Below are positions 17,901 through 28,079 of a DNA stretch of 64,000 nucleotides, one piece after another. How positions within the stretch are numbered: the stretch's first letter is position 1; the number at the start of each line of letters is the position of its first letter. This DNA comes from Pilibacter termitis (GTDB lineage Bacteria; Bacillota; Bacilli; Lactobacillales; Streptococcaceae). Under the pieces are notes generated by a model. The model saw nothing but the letters and a program-made list of their open reading frames with translations, was not told the DNA's origin and searched no databases. Location: assembly GCF_900167335.1 (NCBI RefSeq), contig NZ_FUXI01000004.1, positions 43,132-107,131 on the forward strand. Direction: 5' to 3'. Position numbers and translations under genes: made by a program.

Positions 17901-19285
17901 TGAAACCAGAAGATAAAGATATTCTTGTGACGGTAGAGTACACACAAAACCCTAACGTCAAAATCGAAGAAGATGTTAAAGAAATCACGAGAACGATTGA
18001 GTACAAGGATAAAGTGACAGGTGAAGAAAAAGCACCAGACGTACTGCAAAAAGTAAAATTCACACGAAATTGCACAACAGATTTGAACACAGGAAACAAG
18101 ATTTACGGAGCATGGAATATTGCAGAACAAACATTTGCCACAGTGAAAAGTCCAGAAATAGCAGGTTATACAGCGGACAAGTTAGATGTGCCAAGCGAAA
18201 CGGTGAAACCAGAGGATAAGGATATTCTTGTGACGGTAGAATATACAAAAAACCCTAATGTCAAAATCGAAGAAGATGTTAAAGAAATCACGAGAACGAT
18301 TGAGTACAAGGAAAAATCGACAGGCAAGCAATTAGCTGATAATAGCGTTCAAACGCTAAAATTCACAAGGGATAAAATAACCGATTTGGCAACGGAAGAG
18401 GTGAAGTTTGGAGCATGGAATGTTGCAGAACAAACATTTGCCACAGTGAAAAGTCCAGAAATAGCAGGTTATACAGCGGACAAGTTAGTTGTGCCAAGCG
18501 AAACGGTGAAACCAGAAGATAAGGATATTCTTGTGACGGTAGAATATACACAAAACCCGAATGTCAAAATCGAAGAAGATATTAAGGAAATCACGAGAAC
18601 AATTCAGTACAAGGACAAAGCGACAGGTAAGGAACTAGCAAATACAGTTGTTCAAACGCTAAAATTCACAAGATATAAAATAACAGATTTGACAACAGGA
18701 GAGGTGAAATTTGGAGCATGGAATATTGCCGAACAAACATTTACCACAGTGAAAAGCCCAGAAATAGCAGGTTATACAGCGGATAAGACAGTAATACCAA
18801 GTGAAACGGTGAAACCAGAGGATAAGGATATTACTCTAACTGTTTACTACGTAAAAACTCCGTTAGTCGATACGCAAATTCCTGCACCGGTAATTATTCG
18901 TTACGTCGATGAAACAGGGAAGTCATTGCTCAAAGACAAGGTAATTACAGGAAAATTGAACGAGAAATTTACCGAAAAAGCTCCGAGTATTTTAGGGTAT
19001 AAGCTGAAAAGTAGTGAGAGTGCCGTTGAATTTACGATTACTACGAAGGAGCAGACGATTATCTTTGTGTATGAAAGTACAAACGCTCAATTGCCAACGA
19101 CCTATGAGCCGACAACGAGTTCCACTACGACAACAAGTGTGAATAACAACACAACGACCTCCACCAGTAAAACATTGCCAAGCACCAATGAGGCAAAAGG
19201 AAATATTTGGAGTATGCTGGGTATGTGCATTATTTCTCTAGTTGTAGGGGTGTTTGTAAAACGTAAAAAAGCAAGAGTAATTTAA
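14999..19285 (+). CDS. Cell-wall-anchored BspA-repeat and Mub-repeat adhesin
   Basis: 1428-residue surface protein. In order: signal peptide (about 1-35, cleavage near AQAS), eleven BspA-type leucine-rich units (about 120-430, pattern FDTSNVxxMxxMFxGC), an InlB-type B repeat (about 505-575, ending VYTAKW), one divergent and six regular Mub-type repeats (about 590-1285, 101 residues each), a MucBP-like module (about 1290-1360, VIIRYVDETGKSL), a Ser/Thr-rich spacer, and a sorting signal LPSTN (1393-1397) with hydrophobic helix and RKKARVI tail. The last motif residue is Asn instead of the usual Gly. The likely role is adhesion to mucin or other glycans. The ribosome site is AAAGGGTG. Confidence 0.92.
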   Translation: MKTLKKGFVERFVIVLLLLFPYFATLGNVEVAQASDYDEATIKGTFGTADWYIKNGTTELHILGGEFGVAVNIQNGTGNTPDSPWWEWESGITKIIFDEKVIANKNSSYLFNGLATLTSIEGLDKLDTSKVEDMKGMFRGIAVTSLDLSQFDTRNVKEMTGLFNWCKNLKNIDLSSFDTSKVTNMVGMFAGCNNLESITFGDHFDTSNVVGMVSMFHGCNSLKSIDVSKFDTSNVIDMAVMFAECSSLKNLDLTSFDTSNVVDMMSMFAGCSVLETLDLSSFDTSKTTNMAFMFQQDFELTSLKLGKNFKTNNVTRMELMFEKCRKLETIDLSSFTTSNVTNMQAMFSGCWRLKEIDVSNFNTSNVLDMTMMFYDCQSLVDLDVANFDISKTNNVRAMFESCKNLKSLNISNFDVSHTDSGNILSGLLSLRKLTLGANARLVANQSGLFDISLQNYGGYTPEAYTGSWQNIGTSTDENRPNGNYVFTSNELMANYNGTQAGTYVWQPKYYSVTWNGVHGIFIGGTTSVTNNQLLYGEATPTPENFTPPFNYVFDGWEPMIENTVTKDMVYTAKWQHRINESVQPWQAKRIISYQYADGTKAAETVEQTLTFTRNLKSDMVDGTVLEDYWDKASDNFPEITSPTIPNWQADKAKVPAKTITWQEVLAVQDAMFTIKETVIYDHGKSSDVDEKNITRTIQYKDKATGNTLAPDEVQTVTFTREKTTNLVTGEFLYGSWNEVTQTFSSKNSPIVANYTAETPTVASQVVTPNDLDTTVQVYYTKNANVTVDEEVKEITRTIQYKDKVTGEEKAPDVLQKVKFTRNCTTDLNTGNKTYGAWNVAEQTFATVKSPEIAGCTADKLVVPSETVKPEDKDILVTVEYTQNSNVKIEEDVKEITRTIQYKDKVTGEEKAPDVLQKVKFTRNCTTDLNTGNKTYGAWNIAEQTFATVKSPEIVGYTADKTVVPSETVKPEDKDILVTVEYTQNPNVKIEEDVKEITRTIEYKDKVTGEEKAPDVLQKVKFTRNCTTDLNTGNKIYGAWNIAEQTFATVKSPEIAGYTADKLDVPSETVKPEDKDILVTVEYTKNPNVKIEEDVKEITRTIEYKEKSTGKQLADNSVQTLKFTRDKITDLATEEVKFGAWNVAEQTFATVKSPEIAGYTADKLVVPSETVKPEDKDILVTVEYTQNPNVKIEEDIKEITRTIQYKDKATGKELANTVVQTLKFTRYKITDLTTGEVKFGAWNIAEQTFTTVKSPEIAGYTADKTVIPSETVKPEDKDITLTVYYVKTPLVDTQIPAPVIIRYVDETGKSLLKDKVITGKLNEKFTEKAPSILGYKLKSSESAVEFTITTKEQTIIFVYESTNAQLPTTYEPTTSSTTTTSVNNNTTTSTSKTLPSTNEAKGNIWSMLGMCIISLVVGVFVKRKKARVI
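17077..18894 (+). repeat. Six 303-bp tandem repeats coding Mub domains
   Basis: Copies begin at about 17077, 17380, 17683, 17986, 18289 and 18592, always with codons for ITRTIxYK. Copies three to five are nearly identical in DNA; the last two share the second half but differ in the first (TGKQLA/TGKELA instead of TGEEKAP). This mosaic implies copy-number change by unequal recombination. Confidence 0.92.
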
Positions 19286-19301
19286 GTCGAAAATGAAGAA
19301 T

Positions 19302-19347
19302 AGGGAAAATAGAACCTTCGATTTTTCATCAAATTTCCCTTGCTTTT
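19302..19347 (+). terminator. Terminator after the adhesin
   Basis: AGGGAAA/TTTCCCT stem followed by TGCTTTT. It overlaps the -35 of the trpS promoter. Confidence 0.55.
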
Positions 19348-19368
19348 CCAAAAAAACTCCGCTATAAT
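19340..19368 (+). promoter_or_regulatory. trpS promoter
   Basis: TTGCTT at 19340-19345 and TATAAT at 19363-19368, spacing 17. Confidence 0.75.
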
Positions 19369-19379
19369 GAGAAAAAATA

Positions 19380-19650
19380 TGAAGCAAAAAAAGAGAAGTA
19401 GCAAGATAATTTTTCAAAAGAGAGCAAATGGGTGGTGTGAATTTGTGGGAAATGTTTTGTGAATGGACTTTTAAGTTAGCTATATAGAGGAAAAAAAGTA
19501 TTCTATATCGTTTACTCCTGCGTTACAAGGAGTTTCCTTATTATGAGGAAAATGAGTGAGAAAAGGTAACTTTTCTCAAACGAAAAGGTGGCACCGTAAA
19601 TTTTACCCTTGAGCATGTATTTTGATGTTCAAGGGTTTCTTTTTATGGGG
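19380..19650 (+). promoter_or_regulatory. T-box leader of trpS
   Basis: Contains the T-box core AGGTGGCACCG (19586-19596), which pairs with the uncharged tRNA acceptor end, and a competing terminator ACCCTTGA/TCAAGGGT with T-run (19605-19645). UGG triplets in the upstream stem-loop region fit a tryptophan specifier. Low charged tRNA-Trp should favour read-through into trpS. Confidence 0.9.
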
Positions 19651-19682
19651 ATTTCTAAAAAATCAATTTGAGGAGGAAAAAT

Positions 19683-20711
19683 ATGACAAGCAAAAAAATC
19701 GTACTAACAGGTGATCGTCCAACAGGAAAATTACATATTGGGCATTATGTAGGGAGTTTAAAAAACAGAGTTTTAATGCAAAACGCAGGGGATTATGAAA
19801 TGTTCGTGATGATTGCCGATCAGCAAGCGTTGACCGATCATGCACGTGAACCAGAAAAAATTCGCCAAAGTGTAACGGAAGTGACACTTGATTATTTGGC
19901 GGCAGGTTTAAATCCTGAGAAAACAACGATTTTCATTCAATCGCAAATTCCAGAATTGGCGGAGCTTACGATGTATTATATGAATCTTGTTTCTGTTGCA
20001 AGGCTCCATAGAAATCCAACCGTTAAAACAGAAATAGACCAAAAAGGGTTTGGTGAGGGCGTACCTGCGGGATTTTTTGTTTACCCAGTTAGCCAAGCGA
20101 GTGATATTACAGCGTTTAAAGCGGATTTGGTGCCAGTAGGAGCAGACCAAAAACCAATGATTGAACAAACAAGGGAAATTGTGCGAAGTTTTAATAACGC
20201 ATATAATACGGATGTTTTAGTTGAGCCAGACGGTATTTACCCAGAAAATGAAAAATCAGGTAGACTTCCGGGGTTGGACGGGAATGCAAAAATGAGCAAG
20301 TCGCTGAATAACGGTATTTATCTAGCAGATGATTTTGACACCGTTCGTCAAAAAGTGATGAGTATGTATACTGACCCAGATCATATTCGCATTGAAGATG
20401 CAGGGAAAATCGAGGGGAATATGGTGTTTCATTATCTGGATGTTTTCGGTACAGAAAAACACGCTGAGGAAATTCAGGCGATGAAAGAGCATTATCAGCG
20501 TGGCGGGCTTGGCGATGTGAAAACGAAACGCTATTTACTAGAAGTTTTAGAAGAAGAACTTCGTCCAATTCGTGAAAAAAGGCTAGAACTCGCCAAAGAT
20601 TTAGGTGAAGTGGAACGCATTTTGAAAGCGGGAAGCCAAAAAGCTCAACAAGTCGCAGCTCAAACATTAAGTGACGTAAAACGTGCAATGGGCTTGGATT
20701 ATTTTGGATAA
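19683..20711 (+). CDS. trpS: Tryptophanyl-tRNA synthetase
   Basis: Class I synthetase of 342 residues charging tRNA-Trp. Seen: HIGH-type [14 protein letters not shown] near the start and [10 protein letters not shown] around residue 200. The start at 19683 follows GAGGAGGAAAAAT; an upstream in-frame codon has no site. It is controlled by the T-box immediately upstream and ends at a strong hairpin terminator. Confidence 0.96.
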   Translation: MTSKKIVLTGDRPTGKLHIGHYVGSLKNRVLMQNAGDYEMFVMIADQQALTDHAREPEKIRQSVTEVTLDYLAAGLNPEKTTIFIQSQIPELAELTMYYMNLVSVARLHRNPTVKTEIDQKGFGEGVPAGFFVYPVSQASDITAFKADLVPVGADQKPMIEQTREIVRSFNNAYNTDVLVEPDGIYPENEKSGRLPGLDGNAKMSKSLNNGIYLADDFDTVRQKVMSMYTDPDHIRIEDAGKIEGNMVFHYLDVFGTEKHAEEIQAMKEHYQRGGLGDVKTKRYLLEVLEEELRPIREKRLELAKDLGEVERILKAGSQKAQQVAAQTLSDVKRAMGLDYFG

Positions 20712-20722
20712 TTCGCTACTAT

Positions 20723-20772
20723 AAAAAGTCTAGGATATAATGAAATCTATCAGTATATCTTAGGCTTTTTGC
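20723..20772 (+). terminator. Terminator after trpS
   Basis: AAAAAGTCTAGGATATA pairs with TATATCTTAGGCTTTTT, giving a long stem with T-tail. Confidence 0.8.
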
Positions 20773-20794
20773 TTTGTTTTTTAGATTTTTTCAT

Positions 20795-20832
20795 TGAGAA
20801 TCATTCTCATTTAGAAGAAGTTATGATATAAT
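20795..20832 (+). promoter_or_regulatory. Fur-box promoter of the DUF454/ABC exporter operon
   Basis: TGAGAATCATTCTCA (20795-20809) is a perfect 7-1-7 palindrome matching the Fur family box. It overlaps a possible -35 (TTCTCA, 20804-20809) spaced 17 from TATAAT (20827-20832). This predicts iron-dependent repression of the genes at 21275-25025. Confidence 0.75.
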
Positions 20833-20854
20833 AAAAAGGTACTTACAACAAAAG

Positions 20855-21250
20855 AAAAGCGTAGTGGGGCGTTATGAAGTCTGCAACAGCGAACCATGTC
20901 GTTTATTTATTCGCAACGAAGTTGCGAACGACATTGAGAGAAGTTGCCAGACTTCAGCCCCACGTAGCTAGACAAAGAAAAGCGAACGGGGCGTTCAGGA
21001 GTTTGTCACAGTGAGCCATGCCATTTACTTGCCTGAAACAAAGTTTCAGGTGGCATTGCGAACAGTGACCCAACTCCTGCCCCTCGTAGCTAGACAAAGA
21101 AAAGCGTAGTGGGGCGTTATGAAGTCTGCAACAGCGAACCATGTCGTTTATTTATTCGCAACGAAGTTGCGAACGACATTGAGAGCAGTTGCCCGACTTC
21201 AGCCCCACGTAGCTAGACAAAGAAAAGCGAGCGGGGCGTTCACTCGTAGC
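20855..21250 (+). repeat. Tandem array of B modules (three full, one internally deleted)
   Basis: Units start at 20855, 20980, 21100 and 21223, each with AAAAGCG, and the full ones end CGTAGCTAGACAAAG. Units 1 and 3 differ at only two bases, while unit 2 is diverged, with CCTGAAAC/GTTTCAGG replacing TTCGCAAC/GTTGCGAA as apical stem. Unit 4 jumps from GGGGCGTTCA to CTCGTAGCTAG. The array ends next to the ribosome site of the DUF454 gene and lies downstream of the Fur-box promoter, so it forms most of a roughly 430-base leader. Confidence 0.92.
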
Positions 21251-21274
21251 TAGAACAAAATAAAGGAGAACAAA

Positions 21275-21670
21275 ATGAAAAAAATACTATTCATTTTTCT
21301 AGGAGGAATAAGTTTTCTCATCGGTACAATCGGGATTGTTTTGCCTTTTTTGCCAACAGTGCCATTTTATTTATTGACGGCATTTCTTTTGATGAGAAGT
21401 TCAGAGAAATTGCATGAAAAATTCATTCACTCAAAGTATTATCAGCACTATGTGAAAACACTCTTAATTGAAAAGAAAATCGACAACAAGAGCTTGATAA
21501 GGATATTTCTAACGATTTTTCTTGTGTTTTTAATTCCAGCTGTTCTTGTGAACAATTTGCTCATGCGAATTAGCTTAGCGATTCTTTACGTTTTACACGT
21601 TATTTTGCTCACAAGATATTTCAAAAAAGGAAAAATCACTCGGAAAAATAAGGAGTTGGAGGAGTTATGA
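21275..21670 (+). CDS. DUF454 (YbaN-like) membrane protein
   Basis: 131 residues with an N-terminal membrane hairpin (LGGISFLIGTIGIVLPFLPTVPFYLLTAFLL region) carrying the GxxLPxLPTxPF motif of DUF454, a SEKLHEKFIHSKYY linker and two further helices. The start follows AAAGGAG. It overlaps the next gene by four bases, so it is cotranscribed with the ABC exporter under a Fur-box promoter. The molecular role is unknown; relatives often neighbour iron or haem genes. Confidence 0.85.
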   Translation: MKKILFIFLGGISFLIGTIGIVLPFLPTVPFYLLTAFLLMRSSEKLHEKFIHSKYYQHYVKTLLIEKKIDNKSLIRIFLTIFLVFLIPAVLVNNLLMRISLAILYVLHVILLTRYFKKGKITRKNKELEEL

Positions 21671-23388
21671 TCGATCGTCGTTTATTGAAAATGCTGAATA
21701 CAAAAGCATTAGTTTTTCTTGTTCTGCTGAAGATTGTGCAATTATTAACCTCTCTTGCCTTATGGCTAACGATTGCTTTTGAGCTAACGCATTATTTTCA
21801 ATTTGGCAAATTAAACAAAGTCGTGTTGTTTACTTTGTGGATAGTTACACTTTTTGTTGTCAGAATGGTTTTAACGAAAAAAATGGAACAACTCACCCTT
21901 CATTCATCAGACGAGCTGAGAGTGAAATTTCGCTCCTCCGTCTTGCGAAAATCCTTTCGTTTAGGCGAACATCCGCAATTTTCACCTGCAAAACTTTCGC
22001 AATTAGCAGTCGAAGGGGTGGAGCAATTAGAAATTTATTACGCACGATTTTTGCCACAGCTATTCTATTGCCTTTTCGCCTCCCTACTTTTATTTGCAGT
22101 GCTTGCTTGTTTTTCATGGAAAATAGCAATTGTGCTGTTAATTGGTATCCCTCTCATTCCGATAGTGATAATGCTTGTGATGAGAGTGGCAAAGAAGATT
22201 TTGGGAAAATACTGGCATGAGTACACTAGCCTTGGAGAAAAATTTCATGAAAATTTGCAAGGATTAGCGGTGTTAAAGGCTTTTGAGCAAGACGAGAGAA
22301 AGCAAGTGGAAATGGAGACAGATGCGGAAAAATTCAGAAAAGCAACGATGTCCTTGTTATCCATGCAGTTAAACTCCATTACGGTAATGGACATTATTTC
22401 TTACAGCGGTGCAGGGCTTTCGATTGGTCTGGCACTTAGGGGATTTGCTCAAAACGAAATAAGCCTTTTCGGTTTACTCGTGTTCATTTTGCTAAGTGCT
22501 GAAATGTTTATCCCTATGCGACAACTTGGCTCACTTTTTCACGTGGCAATGAATGGTATCAGTGCAACGAGTGAGTTGTTCAGCTATCTGGAATTGCCAG
22601 AGTATTCGTTTGGTAAGGCGACTTTTGAGGAAGAATTGAGCAAAATAACACTTGAAAATCTTCATTTTTCTTATGAGGAAAATGCGAACAACTATTCTCT
22701 TGAGGGGATTTCATGTCAATTAGAACGTGGAAAATTCCATGCGATAATTGGTTCTTCGGGTTCTGGGAAAAGTACGATTGCGAAAATTCTCACAGCTCAA
22801 TTGCCCAATTACCAAGGAAAACTTCAGTGGAATGATGTGGAACTAAATGTTTTAAGTGAGAAATTTATCAATGAAAAAGCCTGCTATGTCAACAATCAGC
22901 AATATCTTTACGCTGGTTCAATCAAAGAAAATCTTCTATTTGCAAATGCTATGGCGAGCGAGGAAGAAATCTGGTCGACATTGGAGCAAGTGAATTTGAA
23001 AGAATTTGTCAAAAATTTGCCCAATCAGTTAGAGGAAGTTCTTTATGAAAATGCGAGCAATCTCTCTGGCGGACAAAGACAACGCTTGATTTTGGCGAGG
23101 GCATTGCTTGCGAATGCGAGTTTTTATGCGTTTGACGAAATTACTTCTGGCATTGATTTGGAAAGTGAAAAAATTATCGTGGAAGTCATACAAAAATTAG
23201 CAAAAGAAAAACTTGTACTATTTATTTCACATCGCCTTTACAATGTCCTAGAGGCGGATAAAGTGTTTGTGTGTGAAAATGGTCGCCTATCTCAGCAGGG
23301 AAATCCTAAGGAATTAATGGAAGAAACGGGATATTTTCAAAGTTATTTCACAAGTGAACAAGCGTTGTTCAATGGAGGTGAACGATGA
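21667..23388 (+). CDS. ABC exporter half-transporter, first subunit
   Basis: 573 residues: six-helix exporter membrane domain (about 1-310) and ATPase domain (about 325-560). Seen: Walker [10 protein letters not shown], signature NLSGGQRQRLILARAL, Walker-B region FYAFDEITSGID and switch ISHRL. It resembles CydD-type subunits in layout. ATGA overlap with the DUF454 gene and with the second half-transporter implies a heterodimer. The upstream Fur box suggests an iron-, haem- or redox-related substrate; substrate is not determinable. Confidence 0.88.
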   Translation: MIDRRLLKMLNTKALVFLVLLKIVQLLTSLALWLTIAFELTHYFQFGKLNKVVLFTLWIVTLFVVRMVLTKKMEQLTLHSSDELRVKFRSSVLRKSFRLGEHPQFSPAKLSQLAVEGVEQLEIYYARFLPQLFYCLFASLLLFAVLACFSWKIAIVLLIGIPLIPIVIMLVMRVAKKILGKYWHEYTSLGEKFHENLQGLAVLKAFEQDERKQVEMETDAEKFRKATMSLLSMQLNSITVMDIISYSGAGLSIGLALRGFAQNEISLFGLLVFILLSAEMFIPMRQLGSLFHVAMNGISATSELFSYLELPEYSFGKATFEEELSKITLENLHFSYEENANNYSLEGISCQLERGKFHAIIGSSGSGKSTIAKILTAQLPNYQGKLQWNDVELNVLSEKFINEKACYVNNQQYLYAGSIKENLLFANAMASEEEIWSTLEQVNLKEFVKNLPNQLEEVLYENASNLSGGQRQRLILARALLANASFYAFDEITSGIDLESEKIIVEVIQKLAKEKLVLFISHRLYNVLEADKVFVCENGRLSQQGNPKELMEETGYFQSYFTSEQALFNGGER

Positions 23389-25025
23389 AAGAAGTAGCAG
23401 TTTTATTTTGGCTTTTGAGTTTTGTGCGTTCGCTAAAACTCAAAATGTTACTAGCGGTAATCTTTGGAGTGATTAGCAATTTATCGGTTGTAGCGATTTC
23501 TGTTTCAGGTGCATGGTATTTGTTTGAAATATTCCATGGCACAAGAGAGTTTCAATTTAGTGATATTTTTCTTTTGATAGGTTTAGGGGTTCTTCGTGGA
23601 GTAGCGAGATATTGTGAACAGTATCTCAATCACGACATCGCATTTTCGCTTTTGGCAATTATTCGCTCGAACATTTTTCGCACGCTCCGCAAACTTGGTG
23701 TGGCAAGAATTGCAGGGAAAAATAGTGGAGATTTGATTACAATGATTACAAATGACGTTGAGGCATTGGAAGTTTTTTTCGCACATACCATTTCCCCTGT
23801 CTTAATTGCGAGTGCAACAGTAGTGATAACCTTCATTTTTCTAGTGAAAATGAGCGTAACCATTGCGTTAATTGTTGCTTTTGGGCAACTAATTGTTGGT
23901 GTGTTGATTCCATGGAGAAGTTACTTGCAATATAAAAAAATTGGCGAGGGGTACCAAGAAAATTTTGCCAAAGTCAATCAATTAATCGTTGAAATGATGC
24001 GAAGTTTGAGGGATATTCGCCAGATGAGACTACAAGAGAAGAAAATCAATCAGCTCAAGCAATCTAGCGAAAAAATGAACGAGCAATACAAAATAAAACT
24101 CGCTCAACAAAGTCAAATCCAAATTTTGAGTGACGGTGTGTTTTTATTGACTACTCTTTTCGTGTTATTGGCAAATCATTTCAGCCAAAATAGTGTTCAA
24201 ACCACGATTTTGACGACGATTATGTCTTTAAGTTCGTTCGGTCCTCTCTTTGCTCTTTCTGGCTTGGGGAATGCGTTATTAGGAACGCTTGCCAGTGCCA
24301 AACGATTGTATCAATTATCACAAGAAAAACCAACTGTCGTCTTTTTGGAAAAGGAAACGAATGAGAAAATAAAACTCCAAAACTTACAACTCCATTCTCT
24401 CAATTTTTCTTTTGGAGAAACGAAAACTCTCCAAAATTTGAATTTGGAGGTAAAAAAAGGGGAGATTATTGGAATAGGTGGCGAAAGTGGTAGCGGAAAA
24501 AGTACGCTTGTAAAACTTTTGATGCGATATTGGGATGTGGAAAATGGAGAGATTTTGCTCAACGGACAATCTATTACACAGTTGAGCGAACGAGAATTGC
24601 ACCAATTAGAAAGCGTCATGGCTCAATCAAGTTTTCTTTTTAAAGGAACGATTGCTGAAAATATTTCACTTGGCTTAGAGGCGAGTGACGAAGAAATTGA
24701 GAATGCTGCAAAAATGGCAGCAATTCACCAATGGATTGAGGAGTTGCCAGAAAAATATGAGACACGCATTGGTGCAGGAACTCGTGAAATTTCAGAGGGC
24801 GAACGTCAAAGAATTGGGCTTGCGAGACTGTTTCTACATGGTGGCGATTTCGTTTTACTTGACGAACCAACGAGCAATCTCGATTATCTCAACGAACAAA
24901 TGATTTTAAAAACCATAAAAAAACTCGCACAAAACAAAACAGTTTTGCTAATTTCGCACAGAGAAACAACACTTTCTATTTGCGACAGGCGGTATCATTT
25001 GAGTGAGGGGCGTTTGCGAGGATAA
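23385..25025 (+). CDS. ABC exporter half-transporter, second subunit
   Basis: 546 residues, CydC-like layout: membrane domain (about 1-300) and ATPase (about 325-545). Seen: Walker A GESGSGKST, Walker B FVLLDEPTSNLD, switch ISHRET. Its ABC signature is EISEGERQRIGLARLF, with SEGE in place of SGGQ, an asymmetry common in heterodimeric exporters. It starts within the stop of the first subunit. It is the last gene of the operon, before a weak hairpin with a T-run at about 25040-25078. Confidence 0.88.
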   Translation: MKEVAVLFWLLSFVRSLKLKMLLAVIFGVISNLSVVAISVSGAWYLFEIFHGTREFQFSDIFLLIGLGVLRGVARYCEQYLNHDIAFSLLAIIRSNIFRTLRKLGVARIAGKNSGDLITMITNDVEALEVFFAHTISPVLIASATVVITFIFLVKMSVTIALIVAFGQLIVGVLIPWRSYLQYKKIGEGYQENFAKVNQLIVEMMRSLRDIRQMRLQEKKINQLKQSSEKMNEQYKIKLAQQSQIQILSDGVFLLTTLFVLLANHFSQNSVQTTILTTIMSLSSFGPLFALSGLGNALLGTLASAKRLYQLSQEKPTVVFLEKETNEKIKLQNLQLHSLNFSFGETKTLQNLNLEVKKGEIIGIGGESGSGKSTLVKLLMRYWDVENGEILLNGQSITQLSERELHQLESVMAQSSFLFKGTIAENISLGLEASDEEIENAAKMAAIHQWIEELPEKYETRIGAGTREISEGERQRIGLARLFLHGGDFVLLDEPTSNLDYLNEQMILKTIKKLAQNKTVLLISHRETTLSICDRRYHLSEGRLRG

Positions 25026-25123
25026 GGGGATTGTAAAGAAGCTATTGTCTTTTTGTGAGACGTGGCTTTTTTTTTGTTGAATGAGAGGGAGTGGGGCAGA
25101 ACAGTTTAATGCCAAACAAATTC

Positions 25124-25150
25124 TAAAAAAAAAGCCTCAAAAGAGGCTCA
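25124..25150 (-). terminator. Terminator after groEL
   Basis: On the minus strand GAGCCTC TTTT GAGGCT is followed by nine T. Confidence 0.9.
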
Positions 25151-25169
25151 AAATCTATTATTTCAATTC

Positions 25170-26816
<1,647 letters not shown>

Positions 26817-26844
26817 TTATGTTTAGTTGTCTAAAAGACTTGTT

Positions 26845-27129
26845 TTATGCTAATTTCCCGATAATATCGCTCTCTTTTACAACAAGATACTCTTTATTAT
26901 CAAGTTTTACTTCGACACCTGCGTATTTTTCAAATAGCACTTTATCCCCTACTGCTACTTCAGGTGTTAATTTTTCACCGTTTTCTAGCACAAGACCACT
27001 TCCAACTGCAACAACAGTGGCAATTTGCGGTTTTTCTTGTGCAGCACTTGCCAAAACAAGTCCGCCTACTGTTTTTTCCTCTTCTTTCGCTACTTCTAGC
27101 ACAACACGATTTCCTAATGGTTGAATCAC
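26845..27129 (-). CDS. groES: Co-chaperonin GroES (10 kDa)
   Basis: 94-residue lid of the GroEL cage. Seen: N-terminal [20 protein letters not shown], mobile-loop [30 protein letters not shown] and C-terminal dome contacts. The ribosome site GGAGGGATAAAC precedes ATG 27129. First gene of the groES-groEL operon. Confidence 0.97.
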   Translation of the reverse strand: MIQPLGNRVVLEVAKEEEKTVGGLVLASAAQEKPQIATVVAVGSGLVLENGEKLTPEVAVGDKVLFEKYAGVEVKLDNKEYLVVKESDIIGKLA

Positions 27130-27164
27130 TGTTTATCCCTCCATATTCTTTAGTTTTTTTATTT

Positions 27165-27231
27165 TTAGCACTCTTAACTCTAAAGTGCTAATTCCACTAT
27201 AAATTTTATCGCACTTTCACTTTTCATGCAA
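27165..27231 (-). promoter_or_regulatory. groES promoter with CIRCE operator
   Basis: CIRCE TTAGCACTC-N9-AAGTGCTAA at 27165-27191 (one mismatch to the consensus inverted repeat) is the HrcA binding site. Upstream on the minus strand TTGCAT (27226-27231) and TAAAAT (27203-27208), spacing 17, form a sigma-A promoter. Confidence 0.92.
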
Positions 27232-27254
27232 GTAAATAGAGCTTGTCTGCTGTT

Positions 27255-27920
27255 GAGGTTACCAAACTGAGTAGAGGGAAAAGACAAATGAGTTTCCGCC
27301 TCTCTTATACCACCGTACTTTTTGATACTTCGCTGAGAGATTCATTACTCCTCGTCTTGCGAGTAACACATCTGTTAAAGCTCTATGAAGGATTGGACTA
27401 CTGGATATTTTCCAGTAATCTTTTCTTGTGTTTGAGCACTCATAAGTTTTTTTCGATTACTAATGAGGTAAGGTTCTTTCTTTTGGTTCGTGGAAGTACC
27501 CATTGTTTCCAGATATATTGCCTTATCCTTCGTTTCAGACAACCATTGAGTTCATTCATGAAACCTTTCATTTCACTTATTCCATAGTAATTTATCCACC
27601 CATTCATAAGTTGAGAGATTTCTTTAAACAAAACCTCAAGACTTCTTCTGCGATTTCGCTTGGTAATTTTCTTGACTTTCTGCTTTATTGTGTTTTTTGC
27701 TTGCTGATGTGGTCGAACTTTGACTCTTTTTTAGTTGCGAGTAGGAAAAGTCCTAATAATTTTCTCCTTAGCGGACTCCCTACTGCACTCTTTTCACGAT
27801 TAACGGTTATTTCAACGCTCCCTCCAAATGCTTAATGGAATTTGCCATGACACGTTGACCTGCACGGTTGCTTTTTACATAGACCTACTGTTGTATACTG
27901 AACGGCATGTACGATGAGAG
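27255..27920 (-). pseudogene. Remnant of a group II intron: 3' part of the reverse transcriptase/maturase and intron tail
   Basis: Minus-strand fragments in different frames line up with the C-terminal half of group II intron proteins: YVKSNRAGQRVMA (about 27880), VNREKSAVG (about 27810), the X-domain motif MNGWINYYGISEMKGF with RRRIRQYIWKQW (27440-27600), then LHRALTDVLLARRG and LSAKYQKVRW in shifted frames. At least three frameshifts or stops interrupt it. The 3' end (ACGGTGGT, AGAGAGGCGG, CCTCTACTC) resembles remains of domains V-VI. The 5' part, including the catalytic YADD region, is missing. Bases 27921-28079 show nothing recognisable. Confidence 0.8.
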
Positions 27921-28079
27921 AGGGCGAAAAGTTATTTAGCTTTTCAACTTTACTCGATTCATTTTTTATAGATTTAAGCATTTAAATTTGAGATAATGGT
28001 AATAGACTAAAATTTGAACTGCCACCCTCCCCCTTGCTACAACAACATCAACCAAAGAAAAAACTCACTCAACCAACGT

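Noticed and set aside
17174..18551. Several Cys/Phe-rich minus-strand frames across the adhesin repeats
   Set aside because: They repeat with the 303-bp period and are mirror images of the Mub coding sequence; no start signals.
17077..18894. Regular 303-bp spacing considered as a CRISPR-like or satellite array
   Set aside because: The repeats are coding, in frame and continuous with the surface protein; no spacers.
20855..21250. B array considered as tRNA genes or a tRNA-derived repeat
   Set aside because: No T-loop or cloverleaf arms; one long covarying hairpin instead.
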